From Pyrinomonadaceae bacterium (GTDB lineage Bacteria > Acidobacteriota > Blastocatellia > Pyrinomonadales > Pyrinomonadaceae), in the NCBI GenBank assembly GCA_014380365.1, contig JACMJZ010000012.1:1-64000 (forward strand): 64,000 nucleotides of DNA, written 5' to 3'. The position numbers were made by a program, and so were the translations under genes. This document shows, one piece after another, positions 1 through 8,203 of this stretch; within the stretch, counting starts at the first letter, position 1; every line of letters begins with the position of its first letter. The notes under the pieces are model-generated. The model did not search any database. It was not told the DNA's origin and saw only the letters and a program-made list of their open reading frames with translations.

Positions 1-537
1 AATCTCCAAGAAGTAGTTTCCCTTCCCCATGATCTCTTCAAACTCGATAGCAGCCTTGGCAGCGCCGTCGAAGTCGTCGCGCGCGAGGGCCGCAGAAGGT
101 ACTCCCGATAAACACGAGGAGAGCGCTATCAGTCCTTTTGAGTGTTCGGCCAGAAGCTCTTTATCGATTCGAGGTTTGTAGTAGAACCCTTCGAGGTAAG
201 CCTTCGAGGTTAGGCGCGCGAGATTACGGTAGCCTTCCAGGTCTTTCGCGAGGAGGATCAGATGGAAATTTGCTTTCTCTCCCGGTGCCGCCGCCGCCCG
301 ATCTTTTCGGCTTCCCTTAGTAATGTAGGTTTCGCAACCGATGATTGGCTTGATGCCTCGCCCTTTCATCGTGTTGTAGAAAGTGATCGCGCCAAACATA
401 TTGCCGTGATCAGTCATCGCGCACGCAGTCATTCCGAGTTCCTCGGCGCGTTTAGCTAGAGGCTTAATCTGAATGGCGCCGTCGAGCAGGCTGTAGTCGG
501 TATGCAGATGAAGATGAACGAAGTTCTGATCCGGCAT
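1..537 (-). CDS. dnaE: DNA polymerase III alpha subunit, N-terminal part (truncated by window edge)
   Basis: This is the first 179 codons of the replicative polymerase catalytic subunit; the gene continues beyond position 1, so no stop is visible. The N-terminus reads MPDQNFVHLHLHTDYSLLDG, the start of the PHP domain with its metal-binding HLH motif. Further PHP motifs follow, including TDHGNMFG and KPIIGCETY. The ATG at 537 directly precedes the conserved FVHLHLHT segment, which fixes the start. No strong Shine-Dalgarno is visible; the preceding bases are T-rich. The gene lies downstream of guaA on the same strand, separated by about 140 bases that hold a weak terminator-like hairpin. Identification is firm although only the N-terminal sixth or so of the protein can be seen. 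Confidence 0.93.
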   Translation of the reverse strand, partial: MPDQNFVHLHLHTDYSLLDGAIQIKPLAKRAEELGMTACAMTDHGNMFGAITFYNTMKGRGIKPIIGCETYITKGSRKDRAAAAPGEKANFHLILLAKDLEGYRNLARLTSKAYLEGFYYKPRIDKELLAEHSKGLIALSSCLSGVPSAALARDDFDGAAKAAIEFEEIMGKGNYFLEI

Positions 538-546
538 AGGAATGAT

Positions 547-579
547 GAAAAGAAAAAATTGGCTGTTTTGGAAGCAGCC
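547..579 (-). terminator. Weak rho-independent terminator candidate after guaA
   Basis: On the minus strand a 5-bp GGCTG/CAGCC stem with a 9-base loop (561-579) is followed by a T-rich run (547-560, AATTTTTTCTTTTC). It would end guaA transcription about 100 bases past its stop. It ends only about 10 bases before the dnaE start, so it could also act as a leader attenuator for dnaE. The stem is short, so this is tentative. Confidence 0.35.
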
Positions 580-679
580 GAAAACCAGATAAAAAGAGTG
601 ATTGAACTGACGAGTGCCACTATAACACGGGCGTTCGGTTCAGCGCGCGACGGCTGATTTTACTCGAGAGGACTGTAGG

Positions 680-2245
680 TTATTCCCACTCAATCGTGCT
701 GGGCGGCTTGGAACTGATATCGTAGACAACTCGGTTGATTCCTCTAATCTCAGAAATTATTCGCGATGAAGTTCGCGCCAGCAACTCGTGAGGAAGCCTT
801 GCCCAGTCTGCGGTCATCCCGTCAACGCTGGTGACCGCGCGAATAGCGACGACTTTTTCATAGGTGCGTTCGTCGCCCATCACACCCACCGTTGAAATTG
901 GCAGCAACACTGGGAAGGCCTGCCATACGGAATTGTAAAGTTCGGCTAACCGCAGTTCCTCGTCAAAAATTCGATCCGCCGCCTGAAGCAGCAGCACACG
1001 CTCTTCCGTTACCTCGCCGATTATCCGTACGGCGAGTCCAGGCCCTGGAAATGGATGCCGGGTTAGTATTTCTTCGGGAACTCCCAATTCCCTGCCGATG
1101 AGTCGCACTTCATCCTTAAACAATTCCCTGAGCGGTTCGATCAACTTCAACTGCATCTTCTCCGGCAGGCCACCCACATTGTGATGGCTCTTGATCACCG
1201 CTGACGGACCCAGCACTGACACGGACTCAATCACGTCCGGATACAATGTGCCCTGCATCAGGAACGCCACGTCGCCCAGTCTCCTGGCCTCCTGCTCGAA
1301 AACATCAATGAAGACCTTGCCGATTCGCTTTCGTTTTTCCTCAGGATCAGTAATCCCCTTCAATGCTGTCAAAAACAAATCGCCTTCGCGCACGCCGACG
1401 ATGTTCAGTTTCATTCGCTGTTGCAAAAGGGTCAGGGTGGATTCGAATTCTCCTTCACGCAAGACGCCGTTGTCCACGAAAATGCACGTCTGGCGATCAC
1501 CGATCGCCTGATGAACAAGCGCGGCTGCTACCGTCGAGTCGACTCCGCCTGAGAGCCCGGACACGACGCGACCGTTGTCCCCCACGGCTTCGCGAATTCG
1601 AACTATCTGCTCCTCGATGACGGCCGCCGGCGACCAGTCGCCACGGCATTTACAGATTGCAAACAGGAAATTGCGCAAGACCTGGGCGCCAAACGGTGTG
1701 TGGGCGACTTCAGGGTGAAACTGGACGCCGAAAATTCCGCGACCGGGATCCTCAATCGCATTAAGTGCGTCATCCGTGAGCGCGGTGACGCGAAACCCCT
1801 GCGGCACAGACGTTACCTGATCGCCATGGCTCATCCACACATCCATCTCCGCAGGCAAACCACTGAACAGTAAACTCGTCACGTCGGTCACCTTCAACCG
1901 CGCGTAACCAAACTCACGGTTCGGAGATGACTCGACTTCGCCACCCAAGTCGAAGGCCAGAACCTGCAAGCCATAGCAGATTCCCAGCACCGGACATTCG
2001 ACAGTCTCGAGTAGCTTTGAATCGGGACGCGGTGCTCCATTCTGATAAACGGAAGACGGACTGCCGGAGAGAATCAGTCCTTTCGGCTGCCGGGCGGCAA
2101 TTCTCTCGGCGGGTGTGTTGAAAGGAATAATTTCACAGTAGACACCTGCCTCGCGCACCCGGCGCGCGATCAGCTGCGTGTATTGCGATCCAAAATCAAG
2201 TACTATGATGGTTTCGTGCTGCGTGTCCCCGTTCAAAAAAGGCAC
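680..2245 (-). CDS. guaA: GMP synthase, glutamine-hydrolysing
   Basis: This enzyme converts XMP, glutamine and ATP to GMP, the last step of guanine nucleotide synthesis in the cytosol. The 521 residues match the usual length. The class I amidotransferase domain spans residues 1-200, with the nucleophile Cys90 in LGICYGLQ and the His/Glu pair in FHPEV near 177-179. The ATP pyrophosphatase domain carries the PP-loop SGGVDST near 232-238. The C-terminal dimerisation domain contains [12 protein letters not shown] and ends IEWE, as is typical. The start codon is GTG, and no better in-frame ATG lies upstream. It is transcribed away from the PQQ-repeat gene across a 249-base intergenic region that holds an inverted repeat. 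No frameshift or missing catalytic residue is seen. Confidence 0.97.
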   Translation of the reverse strand: MPFLNGDTQHETIIVLDFGSQYTQLIARRVREAGVYCEIIPFNTPAERIAARQPKGLILSGSPSSVYQNGAPRPDSKLLETVECPVLGICYGLQVLAFDLGGEVESSPNREFGYARLKVTDVTSLLFSGLPAEMDVWMSHGDQVTSVPQGFRVTALTDDALNAIEDPGRGIFGVQFHPEVAHTPFGAQVLRNFLFAICKCRGDWSPAAVIEEQIVRIREAVGDNGRVVSGLSGGVDSTVAAALVHQAIGDRQTCIFVDNGVLREGEFESTLTLLQQRMKLNIVGVREGDLFLTALKGITDPEEKRKRIGKVFIDVFEQEARRLGDVAFLMQGTLYPDVIESVSVLGPSAVIKSHHNVGGLPEKMQLKLIEPLRELFKDEVRLIGRELGVPEEILTRHPFPGPGLAVRIIGEVTEERVLLLQAADRIFDEELRLAELYNSVWQAFPVLLPISTVGVMGDERTYEKVVAIRAVTSVDGMTADWARLPHELLARTSSRIISEIRGINRVVYDISSKPPSTIEWE

Positions 2246-2384
2246 CTCTCATGACGCTTTGAGCGTCTTACACTGTCAAGGTTCAAATTAACGAACCGTG
2301 AATTATACTTTCGGATTTGAATAACTCAAGAATGGAGACAATTGCGACGGTGTGCTAGGTTGAGACTCTGGGCGTCCTCCGCTT

Positions 2385-2463
2385 TCTCTGTGCCTCCGTG
2401 GTGAACCCTTCCTTAACGATTCTTCACCACAGAGATACAGAGGACACGGAGGTTACACAGAGA
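2385..2463. repeat. Inverted pair of CACAGAG-type 9-bp repeats
   Basis: Left arm 2385-2405 (TCTCTGTGCCTCCGTGGTGAA) is the imperfect reverse complement of the start of the right arm (2423-2463, TTCACCACAGAG...). About 17 bases separate them. The right arm shows the roughly 9-bp spacing of the CACAGAG core. Similar inverted pairs occur at 16506-16655 and 60405-60546. This one lies in the divergent intergenic region between guaA and the PQQ-repeat gene; the rest of the intergenic region shows nothing recognisable. Confidence 0.75.
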
Positions 2464-2494
2464 AGACTGGACACTTCGCAATTGGGAATCGATT

Positions 2495-3670
2495 TTGTTA
2501 ATACTCACATCGAACCTGGGTCGGACGGCGACAGCCGGAAAGATAGTTTTATTAATGCTGACGCTGGTCATGTTGGTCGGGCTTGAGCCCAGTTTTGCCC
2601 AAACCAACACTAAGTCCAATCTCAACCACGCACTAGAGCTTTCCAAACCGCTGACCATCGCCTGGCGTTACAACTCCAACCTGACGCTCAATCTGACTCC
2701 GGCATTTGATAAAGAGCGCGTATACCTTCCGCTCGCGGGAGGAACGATCGTCTCGCTCAAAGCAGCTGATGGAAAACTTAACTGGAGATCGGAGATGGGC
2801 GGCGAACTATCTGCATCTCCCACAGCCGACGATCGCGCGGTCTACGTAGCCTCGGAGACAGGCAAACCCGAAACCGGCGCCCGCCGTGCCACCGGAGCCT
2901 TGCGAGCGCTCGGTCGAGAAGGTGGTGTGACGCAGTGGATGCGCACTCTGGCCATGCCGCTTCGAGGATCATTAACGCTTACCAATGGGAACCTTTTTGC
3001 GGGCAGCGACGATGGAAAGATTTATGCCCTTGACAGCAAAAACGGCGAATTGATCTGGACTTACGACTACGGCGCTCCTTTCAAAGGTCAGCCAGTTGTC
3101 TCCAACGGTCGCGTGTATATCGGGAGTGACGACGGAAACCTGCTTGCTCTGGATGAAAGCTCGGGAAAACTCCTCTGGCGTTACAAGACCAAGGGTCCCG
3201 TGCTGGGCCCGGTTGCGATTGGACGCGAAACCATCTATTTCGGTTCCGGGGACGCCTACGTGTATGCAGTCAATGTCCCAACTGGAAGATTGATTTGGCG
3301 CAAGCGCACGGGTGCGGGGGTTCAGTCGGTTGTAAGCGCTGCAGAAGAGCTGCTGGTGTCATCGCTGGACAATTTTGTTTACAAGTTTTCTTCGGCCGGC
3401 GCGCGGGTATGGAAACGACAACTTCCCGGACGAATCTCTGCGCAACCCCTGGTCGCAGGCGACGGAGCGCTATTCACTCCGCGTTCAAGCGCGATCGGCG
3501 TTGTCCTTGAAATTCGCGATGGACGTCAGGTTAACTCGCTTCCGGTAGGCGAGGAGATTACTACCTCAGCCTCCGCGATCGCAGTGGGAGATACAGTGTT
3601 CCTAACCTCGGAACACGGTCTACTTGCTTTCAGGCAGCCGCGCGAAGGGCAACCTTTAAAAAAGGAATGA
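2495..3670 (+). CDS. Secreted PQQ-binding-like beta-propeller protein (BamB-like)
   Basis: This 391-residue exported protein has a hydrophobic signal segment ending near PSFAQ (about residue 35). It is followed by repeated propeller blades of the PQQ-like type, for example VYLPLAGGTIVSLKAADGKL, IYALDSKNGELIWTYDYG, LLALDESSGKLLWRYK and VYAVNVPTGRLIWRKR. Each blade pairs a display strand with a G-(K/R)-L-x-W motif, typical of BamB and of PQQ-repeat proteins. There is no catalytic dehydrogenase signature, so a scaffold role in the periplasm or outer-membrane assembly is more likely than alcohol oxidation. The start is uncertain: 2495 is TTG, and an ATG at 2555 would still leave a short signal peptide. 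It stands alone on the plus strand among minus-strand genes. Confidence 0.8.
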   Translation: MLILTSNLGRTATAGKIVLLMLTLVMLVGLEPSFAQTNTKSNLNHALELSKPLTIAWRYNSNLTLNLTPAFDKERVYLPLAGGTIVSLKAADGKLNWRSEMGGELSASPTADDRAVYVASETGKPETGARRATGALRALGREGGVTQWMRTLAMPLRGSLTLTNGNLFAGSDDGKIYALDSKNGELIWTYDYGAPFKGQPVVSNGRVYIGSDDGNLLALDESSGKLLWRYKTKGPVLGPVAIGRETIYFGSGDAYVYAVNVPTGRLIWRKRTGAGVQSVVSAAEELLVSSLDNFVYKFSSAGARVWKRQLPGRISAQPLVAGDGALFTPRSSAIGVVLEIRDGRQVNSLPVGEEITTSASAIAVGDTVFLTSEHGLLAFRQPREGQPLKKE

Positions 3671-3729
3671 GTCGGGGTTCCAGCCCAGGCACGGGTGAGA
3701 ATCGGGGTGTCTTCGCGGCTCGGATAGCC

Positions 3730-4641
3730 TTAGAGGAGTTTGACTTCGGCGCTGGTTTCACCTGGGTCATCAACGTTGGGTCGCCGGCGAAACATCAATA
3801 CTAACCGGGATAACAGCCCGTTGAGAATGTACCCGACCACAATTGCCAGCAGGACATAGCGAGAGTAGAGAAAGACTAGCATCCCCACACCAACGGCAAG
3901 GATGATTGTGCGCATGCTTCGGCTACGGGTTCCGACAGTTTTGAAACTCGAGAATCTCAGCGTGCTTACCATCAACACACCGAGAAGTCCCACCAACGTC
4001 ATTAGCAGGAAGGAATAGATTTCCGCGCGGGCAGGTCCATAGGTGATTAGCGGCACGGGAGCGAAATGGATAATTGCCGCAATCAAACCGCCGGCCACTG
4101 GAATCGGTAAACCGACGAAGCTTTTTTTATCCATCTTGATGGTGCCTTCAGCCAGAATGCGCGGCCGTGAAGACTGAACATTGAAGCGCGCCAGCCGGAA
4201 GGCTCCACACATCAGGTACATGAAGGATAGGAACCAGCCCAAACTGTGAAGGTCGCTTCCCTCCTTCAGAGTCGCACCGTAACCCCACACGTAAGCCAGC
4301 ACTGCCGGGGCCAGGCCAAAGGTTACGACGTCAGCTATCGAATCGAGTTGCACACCAATCTCAGTGGTAGTTTTCGTCATGCGGGCGATCCGGCCGTCGA
4401 GCATGTCAAACAAGAGAGCCCAACCGATCGCCTTCGCCGCGTTATCGAAATACGAAGCCGCTTTGAGCTGATCATCGTCGACAAACTGAAACCCACGCGC
4501 CGCAGCCATCACTGCGTAAAAACCCATGCCGATATTCGCCGCCGTGAAAACGGAGGGGAGAAGATACACGCCCTTGCGAAGTCCCCGGCGGTCCGGGTTT
4601 TTGGGCTCCACCTCGTATCCAGTCTGGGAGTCGTCCGTCAT
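3730..4641 (-). CDS. pssA: CDP-diacylglycerol-serine O-phosphatidyltransferase
   Basis: This integral-membrane enzyme makes phosphatidylserine from CDP-diacylglycerol and serine. The CDP-alcohol phosphatidyltransferase signature D-G-x2-A-R-x8-G-x3-D-x3-D is complete in the segment DGRIARM...GVQLDSIAD. Several hydrophobic segments follow (for example VVTFGLAPAVLAYVWGYG and TLVGLLGVLMVS), and the protein has a charged C-terminal tail. The ATG overlaps the psd stop by four bases (ATGA), so the two genes are translationally coupled and form the two-step phosphatidylethanolamine pathway. At 303 residues it is slightly longer than the short bacterial type II-like enzymes. No defect is visible. Confidence 0.93.
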   Translation of the reverse strand: MTDDSQTGYEVEPKNPDRRGLRKGVYLLPSVFTAANIGMGFYAVMAAARGFQFVDDDQLKAASYFDNAAKAIGWALLFDMLDGRIARMTKTTTEIGVQLDSIADVVTFGLAPAVLAYVWGYGATLKEGSDLHSLGWFLSFMYLMCGAFRLARFNVQSSRPRILAEGTIKMDKKSFVGLPIPVAGGLIAAIIHFAPVPLITYGPARAEIYSFLLMTLVGLLGVLMVSTLRFSSFKTVGTRSRSMRTIILAVGVGMLVFLYSRYVLLAIVVGYILNGLLSRLVLMFRRRPNVDDPGETSAEVKLL

Positions 4642-5258
4642 CTGATTCTCCCGATGATCGTCGTTCCGCCCTGCACTCTACTGCCTTCCGTAACCAATAC
4701 TTCAACACTTGCGGGCACCAGAATATCTGTTCTTGAGCTGAACTTTATTAATCCAAATCGCTCACCCAGCGCAACGCGCTCGCCCGCGCGCTTCCAGCAA
4801 ATGATTCGCCGTGCCAGGATCCCGGCGATTTGCTTGCACACAACGGTAATCTTCTCACCTTCGATCGTCAGAACGTTTTGTTCGTTAACCAAACTCGCCC
4901 TTTCGTCCATTGCAACCAGGAACTTGCCTTTTGTGTAGGAGACGTTTGTGATTTGGCCGGCGATTGGCGCCCGGTTGATATGCACATCAAGCGGTGACAA
5001 GAAAATGCTAACCAGAGTTGTTGAATGCTCAGTGTTGTCTTCGATCTTCTTTACCCGCGTTACCCGGCCATCCGCAGGTGCGACTACGACGTCGGGGTCC
5101 GTGGGCGACACGCGTTTAGGATCCCGAAAGAAGTAGGCCATGAACGCAGCGACGACCCCAAACACAATGGCCACAGGCCAGAAGCCCAGGACCGCCAGAG
5201 CAATCATTATGACAGCCGGCACGACGACATATAGAATTCCTTCGCGAGCTATGATCAC
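4638..5258 (-). CDS. psd: Phosphatidylserine decarboxylase proenzyme
   Basis: This enzyme decarboxylates phosphatidylserine to phosphatidylethanolamine using a pyruvoyl group generated by self-cleavage. It is the short form (206 residues). Two N-terminal membrane segments (VVVPAVIMIALAVLGF and IVFGVVAAFMAYFF) are followed by the conserved region DVHINRAPIAG. Near the C-terminus the motif EGSRVQGG contains the Gly-Ser cleavage pair that gives the pyruvoyl alpha chain. The start is GTG at 5258; an AAGGA lies immediately upstream, unusually close to the start codon, so the start is somewhat uncertain. It is coupled to pssA by a four-base overlap. Confidence 0.93.
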   Translation of the reverse strand: MIIAREGILYVVVPAVIMIALAVLGFWPVAIVFGVVAAFMAYFFRDPKRVSPTDPDVVVAPADGRVTRVKKIEDNTEHSTTLVSIFLSPLDVHINRAPIAGQITNVSYTKGKFLVAMDERASLVNEQNVLTIEGEKITVVCKQIAGILARRIICWKRAGERVALGERFGLIKFSSRTDILVPASVEVLVTEGSRVQGGTTIIGRIR

Positions 5259-5318
5259 TCCTTAACTATCTCGGTAAGGCGACAACTTTTTATTAGGCTA
5301 AACTAGTACTGTAAGAAA

Positions 5319-5344
5319 GGGGACGTGTAACGTTACACGTCCCC
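5319..5344. repeat. Perfect 26-bp palindrome
   Basis: GGGGACGTGTAAC is followed immediately by its exact reverse complement, so the 26 bases form a perfect palindrome with no loop. It lies between the DUF465 gene and psd. A T-rich flank is absent, so it is a poor terminator. It looks like a REP-type or transposon-derived repeat, or a dimeric operator. Confidence 0.85.
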
Positions 5345-5381
5345 CCACCAATTAATCTGCAAAACACTTTGACCAGTGCTG

Positions 5382-5624
5382 TTAATGGCTCACGCTTTCA
5401 CTCTTCTGGTGCTGCGTCATAATCGAATACATTTGATCTTTTAGTGCCAACTTCTTTTTCTTGAGGGTAATCTCTTCCAGTTGTTCTTCGTCGCTCGGAT
5501 ACGCCAGGGCGGAAAGTTCACTTAAGCGTTGTTCGTATCGAGTGTGTTCCCTGGCTAGTTCACGAAACTCAGGGTCTCGATTCATCAGCTCTTCCTTAAG
5601 CACATCCGCGGTTGTAATCTCCAT
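5382..5624 (-). CDS. DUF465 (YdcH-like) small coiled protein
   Basis: This 80-residue, highly charged protein matches the DUF465/YdcH family in size and pattern: a DPEFRELAREHTRYEQRLSEL segment with a short break, then EEQLEEITLKKKKLALKDQMYSIM. The family forms a helical hairpin of unknown function. An AAAGGAG Shine-Dalgarno sits about ten bases before the ATG, giving a confident start. It lies between rimI and psd on the same strand, about 100 bases from each, and could be part of the same transcript. Confidence 0.85.
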   Translation of the reverse strand: MEITTADVLKEELMNRDPEFRELAREHTRYEQRLSELSALAYPSDEEQLEEITLKKKKLALKDQMYSIMTQHQKSESVSH

Positions 5625-5730
5625 TTTGTGCAGGTCTCCTTTCAGACGATTGGAACGGGACGAGATTGGTTTGAGGAAGTTCTAGACAAAACCTCCCGGA
5701 ATGTTTGGGCACGAAAAAATGGTAGCCCAA

Positions 5731-6249
5731 TTAGGGCGACGGATCAAGCCTTTGCATGAGCTCAGCGGTCATCACCAGGGCGTCTTCAACGGGTTCAGAA
5801 TAGTAATTTTTGCGGCGCGCCGTAACCTTGAAGCCACACTTCTCATAAAGTGTAAGCGCCGCCTGGTTTCCAGCCCGCAACTCCAAAAAAGCCACTGGGG
5901 TTCTCAGTCGCCGCCCCTGCTCCATTATCTCCTTCAGCAAGTCCTGCCCAATTCCGCGCCTCCGATACTCATCTCGGACCGCGACATTGTTTATGTGAAG
6001 TTCGTCTGCGCCCATCCGGGCGACGATATATCCCGCCAGAGTGCTAACACCGCGGCGCCGCTCCGGGTTGCTAATTCGGGCCACGAACATCAAGTTGCGG
6101 TGACGGCCTTGCAACTCGGCGTAGTAGGCCGCCCAGCCCCAACGACTCAAACCCGAGTTCTCCTCGATTTCGACGACTTCCAGCAGATCGTGCTCGGTCA
6201 TCCTGGCGATAGAAACATCGTCTCTCACCGCTGCAAAGGGCTGGCTCAT
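5731..6249 (-). CDS. rimI: Ribosomal protein S18 alanine N-acetyltransferase (GNAT)
   Basis: This 172-residue GNAT acetyltransferase has the acetyl-CoA binding motif A, YRRRGIGQDLL (R-x-x-G-x-G/A). Around it are the beta-strand ELHINNVAV and the terminal LELRAGNQAALTLYEKCGFKVTARRKNYY, which is characteristic of RimI. It starts eight bases after the tsaB stop. The tsaB-rimI arrangement is widespread in bacteria and supports the assignment. The substrate (S18 or other N-termini) is inferred from the family. Confidence 0.9.
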   Translation of the reverse strand: MSQPFAAVRDDVSIARMTEHDLLEVVEIEENSGLSRWGWAAYYAELQGRHRNLMFVARISNPERRRGVSTLAGYIVARMGADELHINNVAVRDEYRRRGIGQDLLKEIMEQGRRLRTPVAFLELRAGNQAALTLYEKCGFKVTARRKNYYSEPVEDALVMTAELMQRLDPSP

Positions 6250-6257
6250 TCCTTTCT

Positions 6258-7013
6258 CTATTTCGTCAACTCAGCATCGGACGGCCTGACATAAATGGCG
6301 TGGAGGGCCTCCGGGCGTTGCAACATACCTTTGCTATAGGACTGCAACGCCAGAGCTGCGACATGCGCCGCGAGATTTTCTTCGTTCGCAGCCAGGTTCC
6401 AGCTCGGCGTTCCGTTAGCTGAAGGCGACTCAGGCGAGTTCGGCCCAAATACGATGCCGCGCTCCCACGCCGCACTTTCGATGGTTTCACGCTGGAGATG
6501 CGCACCGCTGCCGGCCCACATAAGCTGCGGTAACATTCCATATCTATCAATTAACTTTTGCGGTGATAAGTGGGCGGCCGTATCAATTGGGTTGACGATG
6601 ACGTCCCCTGAAACGGACGAAACCGAAAACATTTGCGTGAAGACTTCTCCCCGTCCAGCCGGCAAAAGAGCCACTGTCGCCATCGAAGGTCCGGCTGAAT
6701 GCGCGACGGCAGCCAGCGTGGGAATGCCGACGCAGGGACGGTTCAGGCTGGCAGCCAATCCCTTCAAGGTTGCGATTCCGATTCTTAATCCGGTGAAACT
6801 GCCCGGCCCGGAAGCGCAAGCGAAGAAATCGACGTCGTCTAACGCCAAGCCAGCGTCTTTCAGACAGGCATTGATGTCACTCAGCAGACTGTTTGACTGC
6901 GAAACCTGCGGATCGCCGTTTCGGGCAGCTAAATGACAGCTTCCTCGGCCCAACCACACACTGCCCCCAAGCGTAGCAGTTTCCAAACTCAGGATAAGAG
7001 GAGCATCACTCAT
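6258..7013 (-). CDS. tsaB: tRNA threonylcarbamoyladenosine biosynthesis protein TsaB
   Basis: TsaB partners TsaD in making the t6A modification at position 37 of ANN-decoding tRNAs. The 251-residue protein starts with LILSLETATLGGSV and carries the conserved block FACASGPGSFTGLRIGIATLKGLA, diagnostic of the ASKHA-fold TsaB family. The C-terminal region is variable, as expected. It sits 20 bases after the nucleotidyltransferase gene and 8 bases before rimI, so all three may be co-transcribed. The start at ATG 7013 places the ASKHA phosphate-1-like strand at the usual distance. Confidence 0.93.
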   Translation of the reverse strand: MSDAPLILSLETATLGGSVWLGRGSCHLAARNGDPQVSQSNSLLSDINACLKDAGLALDDVDFFACASGPGSFTGLRIGIATLKGLAASLNRPCVGIPTLAAVAHSAGPSMATVALLPAGRGEVFTQMFSVSSVSGDVIVNPIDTAAHLSPQKLIDRYGMLPQLMWAGSGAHLQRETIESAAWERGIVFGPNSPESPSANGTPSWNLAANEENLAAHVAALALQSYSKGMLQRPEALHAIYVRPSDAELTK

Positions 7014-7033
7014 TTAATTAAAACGCCGCCTGG

Positions 7034-8104
7034 TCATTGAGCCGTACCGGGAGAGCGGATCACCAGGCGCACAACCCGCGACATACAATTTGCCAACTGA
7101 TATGGCCAACGGGGAAAACTGTTGAATCGTCCGTTAACACTCACTGTCGCCAGAATCGGATCTGGCCAACGTTCGCGCAGGCCTTTAGCCATGCCGCGTG
7201 GGCTCTTCCACTGGGACATCATCGGCACCGGATGACTCATCGGCGGCTGGTTAATCGCAAAAGGGTTAGCCCATTGCTTAAGTACATTTTCCACTAACCA
7301 GGCCGGCAGTTCCCTCGGTTGTGCAGCACTCGGCAGCGCTTCGATATTTGCCTCGAGCAGTTGATCCGCGAGGCCGATGGCCGAAACTATCCAGCCGGCG
7401 CGCTTATCATTACGCCCCAAACAAACGTCCCAATCAAAGTCTGCCGGCAGAGACTCGATCGCAGCGCCAATGTCGCAAAGCCACAGAGGTCGCCAGGCCC
7501 CATGTTTCAAAAGATGAATAGATAAAAGTGCCAGGTGGTCCTCGGGACCGAGTATGCGAATCGTCTCGGCGCCGAGGGTGATCAGGCGTGATCGGTCGAA
7601 GAGATCCTTAATTCGCCGCTCACCGATTTCGGCGAAGTGCCTGTGCAAGTCCAGCCAGCAGTCGCTTAGCTCCGGAGCCGCCAGTATCTCTTCCGCCAAC
7701 TCGAAGTGCTGGGGACGAATGCAAATATCTATGTCCCCGTAGGGTCGCAACGTCCGCTCCGGGTAGAGGCCGGCCGCCGCCCATCCCTTGGCGAGGATTG
7801 CGTCTACCGATGCCTCGCGGAGCGCCCGAAAAACCCTTTCTATTTTCTGCTCGTGAATTTCGGATTGCAGCGACAGGAGCCGATAGGCCTGATGAAGTAG
7901 TTCCGCCGCGGGCGAATTACTAAGTTCTGTCTTACTAAGGCGACGCCAGCCAAGAGCCGCCGCTCCCGACCCATAAAGTAAGGGAGCTACCTCGTCCAAC
8001 TCCAACTCAGACAACTCCAGAGCGGGAAGGGGCTCACGACGCCAAGCTCCAGCGAGCACTCTCGCGACCAAGCCACCCTTACGAAGACCGAGTTTTGATT
8101 TCAT
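7034..8104 (-). CDS. Nucleotidyltransferase-fold family protein (NTP_transf_5 type)
   Basis: This roughly 356-residue protein resembles the putative nucleotidyltransferases that pair with HprK-like kinases. Its recognisable core is ILAKGWAAAGLYPERTLRPYGDIDICI, where the D-x-D pair is the expected metal-binding motif of the polymerase-beta fold. It is followed by WLDLHRHFAEIG and ILGPEDHLALLSIHLLKHG. The ATG at 8104 is preferred; a GTG at 8131 lies inside an inverted-repeat element and would add only repeat-derived residues. The gene follows the HprK-like kinase by about 100 bases on the same strand. In lasso-peptide clusters such as paeninodin, this kinase/nucleotidyltransferase pair modifies the peptide; here the substrate is unknown. 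Confidence 0.75.
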   Translation of the reverse strand: MKSKLGLRKGGLVARVLAGAWRREPLPALELSELELDEVAPLLYGSGAAALGWRRLSKTELSNSPAAELLHQAYRLLSLQSEIHEQKIERVFRALREASVDAILAKGWAAAGLYPERTLRPYGDIDICIRPQHFELAEEILAAPELSDCWLDLHRHFAEIGERRIKDLFDRSRLITLGAETIRILGPEDHLALLSIHLLKHGAWRPLWLCDIGAAIESLPADFDWDVCLGRNDKRAGWIVSAIGLADQLLEANIEALPSAAQPRELPAWLVENVLKQWANPFAINQPPMSHPVPMMSQWKSPRGMAKGLRERWPDPILATVSVNGRFNSFPRWPYQLANCMSRVVRLVIRSPGTAQ

Positions 8105-8118
8105 AAAATCTACTGAGT

Positions 8119-8167
8119 GTGGCACGCGCACCCTGCGCGTGATTCACGGGCGGGACGCCCGTGCCAC
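8119..8167. repeat. Nested inverted repeat (GTGGCACG ... CGTGCCAC)
   Basis: Outer arms GTGGCACG and CGTGCCAC enclose two smaller hairpins, CGCGCACCCTGCGCG and GGGCGGGACGCCC. The element occupies most of the gap between the HprK-like gene and the nucleotidyltransferase gene. Similar three-way structures appear at 48039-48088. There is no T-tract, so it is not a standard terminator. Confidence 0.75.
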
Positions 8168-8203
8168 TTTTGAACCCGCTTCGCTGCCGACGGCCGTTCC
8201 GAT

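Noticed and set aside
5701-6294. 197-residue plus-strand ORF
   Set aside because: It lies antisense to rimI and the end of tsaB, both of which have clear family motifs.
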